A stretch of 64,000 bases of DNA from Zea mays (lineage: Eukaryota; Streptophyta; Magnoliopsida; Poales; Poaceae), in contig NC_050096.1 in the NCBI RefSeq assembly GCF_902167145.1, positions 197,424,566 through 197,488,565 of the forward strand, in the 5' to 3' direction. The position numbers and the translations under genes were made by a program. Below the pieces are notes generated by a model. The model did no database searches and was not told where the DNA came from. It worked only from the letters and a program-made list of their open reading frames with translations. Every line of letters begins with the position of its first letter. Within the stretch, counting starts at the first letter, position 1. Positions 55,886-64,000 of this stretch are shown here, in pieces.

Positions 55886-58276
55886 TTAGGCTTGGGTTTT
55901 AGGTACCCAACTCTTGTTGGGTCCTACAAGGTTAGTCACAATTGTCTTAGGGACCCAAATGCAAGTTTTATCTCCCTTGCATCTTGCCCCTAATTTCCTA
56001 GCAATTACCTTCTTACCCTTTCTACAAATGGTAAATGAAGCATTGCAAGCATGATATATTGTAGATGGTTCATTAACTTTCCTAGGAACATTAACAACAT
56101 TTCTCCTAGGCATATTATGAACAACATTTCTCCTACCAACATTTCTATCATGCACATAGGAAGAACTAGAAGCAAACATGGCATGAGAATCAAAAGCATC
56201 ATATGCATTATAACTCTTATAAGCATTTCTAGATTGTCTCTTGTCATGATACATAAAAGCATGGTTCTTTTTAGCACTACTAGCCATAGGGGCCTTCCTT
56301 TTCTCCTTGGTGGAGATGGGAGCCTTATGGCTTGTTAAGTCCTTGGCTTCCCTCTTGAAGCCAAGTCCATCCTTAATTGAGGGGTGTCTACCAATCATGT
56401 AGGCATCCCTTGCAAATTTTAGCTTATCGAAATCACTTTTGCTAGTCTTAAGTTGGGCATTAAGACTAGCCAATTCATCATTTAATTTGGAAATTGAAAC
56501 TAGGTGTTCACTACAAGCATCAATATCAAAATCTTTACACCTAGTGCAAATCATAACATGTTCTACACAAGAATTAGATTTATTTGCTACTTCTAATTTA
56601 GCATTTAAATCATTGTTAACACCTTTTAAAGTAGAAATGGTTTCATGACAAGTAGATAGTTCATAAGAAAGCATTTCATTTCTTTTAACTTCTAAAGCAT
56701 AGGATTTTTGTGTCTCTACAAATTTATCATGTTCTTCATACAACAAATCCTCTTGCTTTTCTAGAAGCCTATCCTTTTCATTCAAGGCATCAATCAATTC
56801 ATTGATTTTATCAATTTTATTTCTATCCAATCCCTTGAACAAGCTAGAGTAATCTATTTCCTCATCGCTAGAATCATCATCACTTGAAGAAGCATAAGTG
56901 GTATCCCAAGTACATACCTTCTTCTCCTTCGCTATGAGGCATGTGTGATGCTCGTTGGGGAAGAGGGATGACTTGTTGAAGGCAGTGGCGGCGAGTCCTT
57001 CATTGTTGGAGTCGGAGGAGGAGCAATCCGAATCCCACTCCTTTTCGATATGTGCCTCGTCCTTGGCCTTCTTGTAACTCTTCTTCTTCTCCCTCTTGTT
57101 TCCCTTTTCCTGGTCACTATCATTGTCGGGACAGTTAGCAATAAAATGACCAAGCTTACCACATTTGAAGCATGAGCGCTTCCCCTTTGACTTGGTCTTG
57201 CTTGGCTGTCCCTTGCGACCCTTAAGCGCCGTCTTGAAACGCTTGATGATGAGGGCCATCTCTTCATCATTGAGACCTGCCGCCTCAACTTGCGCCACAT
57301 TGCTAGGTAACGCCTCCTTGCTTCTCGTTGCCTTGAGAGCAACGGGTTGAGGCTCATTGATTGGACCATTTAGTGCGTCGTCCACGTACCTCGCCTCCTT
57401 GATCATCATTCGCCCGCTTACGAATTTTCCAAGGACTTCTTCGGGCGACATTTTGGTGTACCTGGGATTCTCACGAATATTATTCACCAAATGAGGATCA
57501 AGAACGGTAAAGGACCTTAGCATTAGTCGAACGACGTCGTGGTCCGTCCATCATGTGCTTCCATAGCTCCTTATTTTGTTGATAAGGGTCTTGAGCCGGT
57601 TATATGTTTGGGTTGGCTCCTCGCCCCTTATCATCGCAAATCTTCCGATCTCGCCTTCTACCAACTCCATCTTGGTGAGCAAGGTGACGTCATTCCCCTC
57701 ATGAGAGATCTTGAGGGTGTCCCAGATTTGCTTGGCATTGTCCAAGCCGCTCACCTTATGGTACTCGTCCCTGCACAAGTAGGCTAACAACACAGTAGTA
57801 GCTTGTGCATTTCTATGAATTTGTTCATTAATAAAAATAGGACTATCCGAGCTATCAAATTTCATCCCATTCTCAACAATCTCCCATATGCTTGGATGGA
57901 GAGAGAACAGGTGACTACGCATTTTGTGGCTCCAAAATCCGTAGTCCTCCCCATCAAAGTGTGGAGGCTTGCCGAGAGGAATGGAGAGCAAATGTGAATT
58001 TGAACTTTGAGGAATACGCGAATAATCGAAAGAAAAGTTTGAGTTAACCGTCTTTCGTTTGTCGTAGTCATGGTCGTCGTTGTCCTTATGGGAAGAAGTG
58101 GACTCATCACTGTCGTCGTAGTAGACGATCTCCTTGATGCGTCTCGTCTTCTTCTTCTTTCCATCTTTGCGTCTGTGGCCTGAGCCCGAGTCGGTAGGCT
58201 TGTCATCCTTCGGCTCGTTGACGAAGGACTCCTTCTCTTTATCGTTGATCACGATTCCCTTCCCCTTAGGATCCAT
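55886..58276 (-). pseudogene. Gag of element I, one internal stop
   Basis: ATG at 58276, 50 bases from the LTR. The N-terminus is charged (KGKGIVINDKEKESF, KKKKTRRIKE), followed by the UBN2/retrotran_gag-type region (PHFDGEDYGFWSHKM, LLAYLCRDEY, WDTLKISHEG). TGA at 57551-57553 interrupts the frame, which continues in the same phase (RSFTVLDPHLVNNIREN) to a CCHC knuckle CFKCGKLGHFIANC (about 57150), an acidic SDDDSSDEEIDYSSL segment and a long coiled coil (56860-56400). The end WVPKTQA with TAA at 55886-55888 overlaps the pol frame by at least 12 codons. The TGA looks like a CGA-to-TGA transition. Confidence 0.88.
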
Positions 58277-58310
58277 CTCTTCGGGCGATTAGTCCCTTTG
58301 TGAAGAGAAC

Positions 58311-58323
58311 GGCTCCGATACCA
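58311..58323 (-). other. Primer-binding site of element I (initiator Met tRNA)
   Basis: Minus strand TGGTATCGGAGCC, two bases after the 5' LTR end. It matches the initiator methionine tRNA complement except at one or two positions. Confidence 0.88.
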
Positions 58324-58325
58324 AT

Positions 58326-59683
58326 TGAGAGCACCTAGAGGGGGGGTGAATAGATGATCATGTAAAAACTTAAAACTTAAGCCACAAAAACTTGGTTAAG
58401 TGTTAGCGCAATAACCGCCAAGTGGCTAGAGAGGAGTCTTCAACAAAACACAATAACCAACAAGAGATCAATCACAGAGATGGCACGGTGGTTATCCCGT
58501 GGTTCGGCCAAGACCAACGCTTGCCTACTCCACGTTGTGGCGTCCCAACGGACGAGGGTTGCAATCAACCCCTCTCAAGCGGTCCAAAGACCCACTTGAA
58601 TACCACAGTGTTTTGCTTGCTTTTCTTAATCCCGTTTGCGAGGAATCTCCACAACTTGGAGCCTCTCGCCCTTACACTTGAAGTTCACAAAGAAGCACAG
58701 AGCAAGGGAGGGATTAGCAACTCACACAAGACACTAAGATCACAGCAAATACACACACACAAGACCCAGACTTAAGCTCAAAAGACTAGCACACTAGAAC
58801 AGAGCTTAAATCACTAGAATGTCGAACAAGTGCGCAAGAATGGAGTATGAGTGATCAAGAGTGCTCAAGGAATGTTTGTTGTACTCCTCCATGCGCCTAG
58901 GGGTCCCTTTTATAGCCCCAAGGCAGCTAGGAGCCGTTGAGAGCAATCCTGGAAGGCAGATCTTGCCTTCTGTCGACTGGCGCACCGAACAGTCCGGTGC
59001 ACCACCGGACACTGTCCGGTGCAGATATCCTTCCTTATTTGGCGAAGCCGACCGTTGGAGTCTGAGAGCCGTTGGCGCACCGGACACTGTCCGGTGCACA
59101 CCGGACAGTCCGGTGCACCAATGTGACCGTTGGCTCGGCCATGCGTCACGCGCGGAATCCTCGGCCGACCATTGCCCCGGCTGACTGTTGACTCACCGGA
59201 CAGTCCGGTGCACCACCGGACAGACCGGTGAATTTTAGCCGTACGCCGTTGATGGTTTCCCGAGAGCGATGAGTTCGCCTGTGAACGGCTCACCGGATAG
59301 TCCGGTGCACCACCGGACAGACCGGTGAATTATAGCCGTACACCGCCGTCGAAGTCCCGAGAGCAGCCTGTTTGCCAGAGCCAGCCTAGCGCACCGGACA
59401 CTGTACGGTGCACCACCGGACACTGTCCGGTGCACCACCGGACAGTCCGGTGAACCCAGACTGAGCAGACTTTGGCTGAACAAAGCCATCTCATTTCCAA
59501 TTCAATTTTTCCTGTTTCCAGCACTTAGACACAATACATTAGTCCATAAAACAATGTACTAAGTCTAGAAACATACCTTTTGACATGATTTGCACTTTGT
59601 CCACCATTTTACACAAAGACACTTGTGTTGGCACTCAATCACCAAAATACTTAGAAATGGCCCAAGGGCACATTTCCCTTTCA
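58326..59683 (-). repeat. 5' LTR of element I
   Basis: 1358 bp, partner of 50543-51880. Palindrome cluster at 58985-59460; minus-strand TATA box at 58907-58914. It abuts the GTTTG duplication and the hAT gene. Confidence 0.92.
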
Positions 59684-60879
59684 GTTTGAAGCGCATGAAG
59701 CCTTATCTTAATGATTTTAGAACTGCTATTACTTTCTTGAATGCTTACAATCAACGTATTGTTGCATATAAAATGGTTTGTTTGAGTCAAGGTGTTTGCC
59801 CTCGTAAGTTTGGTGTTGACATGAATGTTAGATGGAACTCTACTTACTTGATGCTTAAGCATGTTATTCCATACAAAAGCACATTTTCTATCTTTATCCA
59901 AAGTAATCATCCATTGAGTTCAGATGGTTCTCCTTTGTTAACAGATGATCATTGGTACATTGCAGATAAGGTGTTGTCTTTTCTTGAACTATTTTATGAT
60001 TCAATTGTTGCAATGTCTGGTATTTACTACCCCACATCTCCATTAATGTTGCATCATATACTAAAAATTGGTAGACATCTAAATGCTTTTGAGAGTGATC
60101 ATCTGCTTAGGGAAGCCATTATTCCTATGAAAACCAAGTATCTAAAATATTGGAGGAAAATACCTATTCTTTATGCATTTGCTTTCATTTTGGATCCAAG
60201 AGCAAAGATGAGGGGGTTTCATAAACTTCTTCTACGGTTGGCTAGTCTAACTGGTACTGATTACTCTAGATTTCCACAATCTATTCGTGCTAAGTTAACA
60301 AAGACATTTTAGTTGTATGAATGCAAGTATGGTGACACACTCTTGCGTGGACAACATGTACTAGCAAGTGGTAGTGAGTCTAAGGCAAAAGAGGCATGAG
60401 ATGATATTTATGGGGATGATGATATTGTGGGTGGACAACATGTACTAGGAAGTAGTTCTACTCCTATTTCATCTACTGCAACATCCATCTCTGAATTGTC
60501 TTCTTACCTAGACAGTGATACTGTCACCCAATTTGGTGCAGATGTCAACATTCTTAATTGGTGGCAGAGGCATAAGCTTACTTATCCTATTCTTGCTCTT
60601 CTTGCTAAAGATGTTTTGACTGTTCCTGCTTCTACCATATCTTCAGAATCTACCTTTAGTCTTGTTGGCAGGGTGCTCGAGGAGCGACGACGACGACTAA
60701 TAACAGATATGGTTGAGGTCTTATCCTGTATTAAGGATTGGGAGCTAGCTGACAAGCATATGCAGAATACTGTCGAAAACGATACGAAAGAACTTGAAGC
60801 AACCTATAAGAACATGTACCTTGATGTTGAAGACAGAGACAAGGACAAAGATGGAGAATCAAGATCTGGAAGAAGTTGA
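59684..60879 (+). pseudogene. hAT transposase gene J, C-terminal part with dimerisation domain
   Basis: Continues directly from the left part: LKRMKPYLNDF and CPRKFGVDMNVRWNSTYLML (the conserved WNSTY motif), then YYPTSPLMLHHILKIG. The hAT-family C-terminal dimerisation domain (PF05699) follows: LNWWQRHKLTYPILALLAKD, SSESTFSLVGRVLEERR and LSCIKDWEL (60555-60750). Two in-frame stops lie at 60310-60312 (TAG) and about 60397-60399 (TGA), both in the linker before the dimerisation domain; the frame is otherwise continuous to TGA at 60877-60879. With the frameshift before element I, the gene is dead. Confidence 0.85.
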
Positions 60880-61102
60880 GTTTGTAACTGTCTTTGCCAG
60901 GTTGTCCATTTTCATTGTGGTCGTTTACTTCATTGTGGTTGTTTACTTATTTAAGGGTAGGTGTGCCGTGCTTGGGCACTGTTTGAAGCCCGTGGGTGGG
61001 TCCGGCCTGGCCCAGCCCGTCTACGTAAACGTGTCGGGCTAGCCTGGTTACTGTTCGTGCCGGGCCAAAACGGTCCCGTGCTGGATTAGCTCAGCACACC
61101 CA
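60880..61102 (+). other. Candidate 3' end of the hAT element J
   Basis: After the transposase stop the sequence becomes GC-rich with alternating GGGCC-type motifs (CCGGCCTGGCCCAGCCCG, GTGCCGGGCC), as in subterminal regions of plant hAT elements. GGTGTGC at about 60960 and GCACACCC at about 61094 form an inverted pair. A terminus near 61102 is possible, but the left TIR and the target duplication are off-window. Confidence 0.3.
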
Positions 61103-62240
61103 TTTGAACATGTATAATTGTGGTTGTGGGGGCGCCGCACCGTCCCGCCTCGGCGGCCTCGCCGGCAGATGGGTCCTACCTACGCGTCTATTTTTTATTT
61201 TTAATATCTTTTGATTATTTATAAAAAATAATACTATATATCTATACTACACTATTAAGAAGGCAAGGAGGGCGTCCACACCTCGTGCTTGCCCCCGCGC
61301 GCCCCCGCCTGCGCGTGCAGAGACATAGGTCTCGCCGCCGTGATTGATGCGCCACCGCTGCACCCGCCCCGGCCCCTCCGCCGTGATTACCGCGCCACTT
61401 ATGCCCTCGCCCTCGCTATGTCTCGCGTTCGCGTGCCCCCCCCCCAGCGCAAGTCCGCGACCGCACCTCCATCTCAGCAGCTCAGGCGTGCGCCGCCGCC
61501 AGCGCCACCTCTCCCATACCGGGCCGCGCGGGCCCCACCCGCTCGCTGCCTCGCACGCCAGTGACCCCGGACCCGATAGGCGTGGGTGTGTGGCGTCCTC
61601 GTCCGCCGTCGCCTACAGCTTAGCTTCTCCCTCCCGCCAGCTCGGAGGCGCCACGCGCCGGGTTCCGTCCGAAACGGCCGACTCGCCGAATCAGTTGCGG
61701 CCGCCATGCATATAATAGGCAAGCAGCAAAAAAGGGAAGACGGGTCGCCGCCACCCCTGAAAGGCGGAAACCAACAGTTCTGTTTGAGAGACCCAAGCTG
61801 ATGCAAGAGCATGCCATCGCCGTCCAAGAGAAAAAAGGTCGCTGATGTGAGCCTCTGCCCGATTCTCTATTTCCTTTTTCCTTTTCGTGATATGGTCGCC
61901 CAGGCCCGCCGCCGGGACCGTCGTCGGGCTACGACGGACCACCGGTGCAACTGCCTGTGCCCCGAGCATTATTTGTTGGCTGCGGCTAGCTCCGTGCCAG
62001 CTTTTGTTAACTTTACATGAACTGTACTAGCTAGCTACCATCTGTAGCAGCAGCCAGCAGGCAAGGATGTGTGCAAAAATGGCAGAATTTTAATCAAGAG
62101 GCAAGGCAATGGTTAAGCACGCGCACGCACGGGGCACGACGGCTTAATAATCCCTATCCATAACGCTATCGTCTCCCTCTCTCCCTCCAATGCAGCTTTG
62201 CAAGATCATCGCCATTGCAGATGAAAAATAGAATGGAAAA
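61103..62240. other. Intergenic sequence with a GC-rich block, no supported gene
   Basis: An AT-rich stretch at 61180-61260 is followed by a GC-rich, proline-coding-like block (61280-61720). Several frames are open there in both strands, which is expected from base composition. I see no domain or start context worth calling. 61800-62240 is of mixed composition. Confidence 0.4.
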
Positions 62241-62244
62241 CAAA

Positions 62245-62529
62245 TCAAACGAACCAACGAACGAAAATGGCTCTCGCTGCGAACACGACTCTCTCTCTCG
62301 ACCATCTAGCAGCCGGCAGCGGCGGGAAGAACTGGTCGATCTCGGCGGTGTCGCAGCCGACGTCGCCGCTCTCAGAGCCGAGGCTCTCGGTGCAGGCGCC
62401 CGCTTCGCCGCCCCGCCCGCGGTGCCCGGCGCCCACCCACGGCGCTGGCCGGATCATCGAGAGAGCGCTCCTCCGCCGTCCACTCCACGGTGACACAAAA
62501 CCTGTACAGACTTTCCTTTTTTCTAGCAC
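62245..62529 (-). pseudogene. Gene fragment with FANTASTIC FOUR-like motif
   Basis: The minus-strand frame contains ALSMIRPAPWVGAG, then ACTESLGSESGDVGCDTAEID (62335-62400). CTESLGSESGD resembles the acidic motif ahead of the FAF domain in plant FANTASTIC FOUR proteins, which act in shoot meristem regulation. The conserved FAF domain itself is not visible downstream, where the frame ends in an unrelated-looking RERVVFAARA stretch. There is no clear ATG. Either a truncated gene piece or a chance frame. Confidence 0.3.
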
Positions 62530-62677
62530 TACAAAAGTATGGAAACTCCCATGAGAAAATTCAGTTTACATGGGAACGAGCAAACCTCAATAAGCGCCAC
62601 TTTTACGGTCACTAACAACCAAAAAAATCCAAAATTCCAAGAAAGGTGATCATGCACACTGCAGGTCAAGAAGCACT

Positions 62678-62920
62678 CATGGCATGACACCTACTTCCAT
62701 AGCTGGAGCAGCAGCAGGCTTGCTGGTTTCCTGCAGCGAGATGACGCTCTGTCAGTCTCAAAGGCGTCGACGAGTGCCTTTACCTTACTCTTCCTCGCCT
62801 CAGCGACTCGGTCACGTTGTTGAACAGCCCTGGCTCCTGCTTTTTTGTTTCCTTCCTGTCCTGCCACCACCGCAGCACAACGACCTCAGCACCCGTGTCT
62901 CTCGCTACAGCATCGTCACC
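62678..62920 (-). pseudogene. Pseudogene of a plant calmodulin-binding protein (C-terminal piece)
   Basis: On the minus strand one frame reads AEVVVLR near 62880 and LFNNV near 62810. A second frame reads EARKSKVKALVDAFET at 62796-62750, and a third reads VISLQETSKP near 62735 and ends in TGA at 62678-62680. In order these match the C-terminal helix of the plant calmodulin-binding domain family (PF07839, typical RKSKVKALV.AFETV core). The changes of frame, including an apparent 8-bp insertion after FET, show it is broken. It is probably a gene fragment or decayed last exon. Confidence 0.5.
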
Positions 62921-63033
62921 GCTCCTCCTACTTGTGATCCTGTCGCATCTGCTCCTGGATGTCGCAAATCAAAGGCACCCCGGAATTAAGGGGTAGCAGT
63001 GACATGTAACTCGAGTAAAATGCAGATGCTTAC

Positions 63034-63072
63034 CTTTGCATCAAAATGGTGGTTCCTTGTCACTGTAACCAG
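63034..63072 (-). other. Possible 39-bp exon
   Basis: The minus strand has CTTTCAG at 63079-63073 before, and GTAAGC at 63033-63028 after, a 39-bp segment encoding LVTVTRNHHFDAK without stop. Both borders are good plant splice sites. It lies just upstream of the calmodulin-binding-like pseudogene and could belong to the same transcript. Weak evidence. Confidence 0.25.
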
Positions 63073-63079
63073 CTGAAAG

Positions 63080-64000
63080 AGAGAGAAAAATATGCAAGAT
63101 GCAGTGAATGAGATGAACTGCAATGAACTCTCTGACATTTATAAATTTCTGACATGTAAAACTCTCTATCATGCACAAATTAAAATCCTATGAAAGGATA
63201 GACTGAAGGATTGATTTTCAGTATTTCTCTTAGTTGTGTTAGCAGCCAAGTAATATATGTTTAACTAAATAGATGCAGTACTATCTTGGTTTTCGGTCCA
63301 GAAGGTGAATGAGTGTCAAGTTAACAATTCCAATAATAAAATTGGCATTGCCCGCATCTGATCAGCAACCACATATCTCGAAATGACTTGTAGGATAAAA
63401 ATAAGATAGAGAACATTGCATTAATAGATCTAACAACATTGGATGTCCCTGATTCATGCTGCAAACTCTAATGCAATAACAAAACATGACCGTAAGAGTG
63501 AATTTCAGTGTTGACGCACCTAATGAGTTGAACAAAATGCCAGCATGATGGCATTAAGATTCCTAGAAAAACAGGCACGATAGATGATGTAGCAGTAGCC
63601 GCAGCAGTACAGGAAGTAGGGAGGCAGAGCTGGTGGAGCCACATCCAACCTACCAAGAAATGAGCAAGACTTTTAAGCATCCATACTTTTTTTACCATCA
63701 ACACTGATATTCTTTTTTTCACCAGTGATGAATACCTAGGCTGGTCTATAGGCAAGGGGAAAAATCAAACATATAGACTAAATGAAACTTAAACAAAAAA
63801 ACTAATTACCCAGACATAGCAATTAACCCGAGTGTTTAGCCTTGCAATATTTTTTTGCTTTAGTCGTAATTGGACGACATCTATGTTGAGGCATGTTAAA
63901 AAAATTTAACTTGCTCCACACAAGAGCGAAGCCGCAACACGGATCAGAGGTGGAGGGCAGGCATTCGGAGCTCACCTCGGCAGGCGGGCAGTTGGGAGAC
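63080..64000. other. AT-rich sequence at the right edge, no supported gene
   Basis: Intron-like base composition. A minus-strand CGAGGTGAGC at about 63970 could be a splice donor of an exon extending beyond the window. A short open frame at 63650-63510 is bounded by an AG (GGTAGG) but has no recognised domain. Confidence 0.3.

Larger units (their letters stand above)
50543..59683 (-). mobile_element. Element I: complete Opie/Ji-type Ty1/Copia retrotransposon
   Basis: A 9141-bp element with LTRs at 50543-51880 (3') and 58326-59683 (5') and duplication GTTTG (50538-50542 and 59684-59688). It reads leftwards: primer site, gag, protease/integrase, RT, RNase H, 3' non-coding region, polypurine tract. 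Coding regions are almost full length but carry a stop in gag, a frameshift and a stop in pol and an altered RT active site. It is the best-preserved Copia copy in the window and interrupts the hAT gene J. Confidence 0.93.

Noticed and set aside
61289..61715. Proline-rich plus-strand protein
   Set aside because: Low-complexity reading of a GC-rich block; both strands are open and there is no domain or splice evidence.
1..64000. tRNA, rRNA or organelle insertions
   Set aside because: No cloverleaf, rRNA core or plastid/mitochondrial gene sequence was recognised in reading either strand.

Overview
The window is a plant nuclear repeat nest, almost certainly from maize (Zea mays) or a very close relative. 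The evidence is the set of repeat families: Opie/Ji-type Copia elements with LTRs starting TGAAAGGGAAATGTGCC, a very long Ogre/Tat-lineage Gypsy element, Tekay-type chromoviruses with LTRs over 3 kb, a CACTA transposon and hAT sequences. I find no intact ordinary host gene. Family names are from recognition of motifs, not from a database search.

Layout, as a stack of insertions (letters are mine). J is a plus-strand hAT transposase pseudogene (49862-50542 and 59684-60879). It was hit on its left by H (Opie/Ji Copia, +, ends 49861) and in its middle by I (Opie/Ji Copia, -, 50543-59683, TSD GTTTG). H holds E (a third Opie/Ji Copia, +, ends 44630) and a 0.9-kb hAT-type MITE (47561-48457, TSD GAGATAGG). 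E was hit by D (long-LTR, coding-free chromovirus derivative, +, ends 24668) and by F (14.8-kb Ogre/Tat Gypsy element, +, 27066-41844, TSD GACGC). F holds a CACTA element G (37362-40357, TSD TAT). D was hit in its 5' LTR by B (Gypsy, -, ends 12780) and in its 3' LTR by C (solo LTR of a related family, -, 20172-24534, TSD TATTC). B's gag was split by A (Tekay-type deletion derivative, -, 1117-9991, TSD GCGGT). The chain J-H-E-D-B-A is six levels deep. The left ends of B, D, E, H and J lie outside the window.

Most coding regions are broken. E, H, I, B and A carry stops, frameshifts or deletions in gag/pol, and I's reverse transcriptase has YVHD in place of YVDD. The longest open frame is the RT-RNaseH-integrase region of F (29891-33337).

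The most interesting locus is the 8-kb 3' region of F. Between pol and the 3' LTR lies an antisense gene with its own TATA box and four exons whose three short introns (66, 75 and 78 bp) have GT-AG borders and join in phase. Its product would be about 970 residues: an N-terminal region resembling the putative gypsy-type transposon domain (PF04195), basic nuclear-targeting-like stretches and a long coiled coil. It is now broken by the CACTA insertion and one small indel.

The right end (about 61.1-64 kb) is lower-copy sequence with gene-derived fragments on the minus strand: one resembling the C-terminus of a plant calmodulin-binding protein (frameshifted) and one with a FANTASTIC FOUR-like motif. 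Their functions are inferred from short motifs only.
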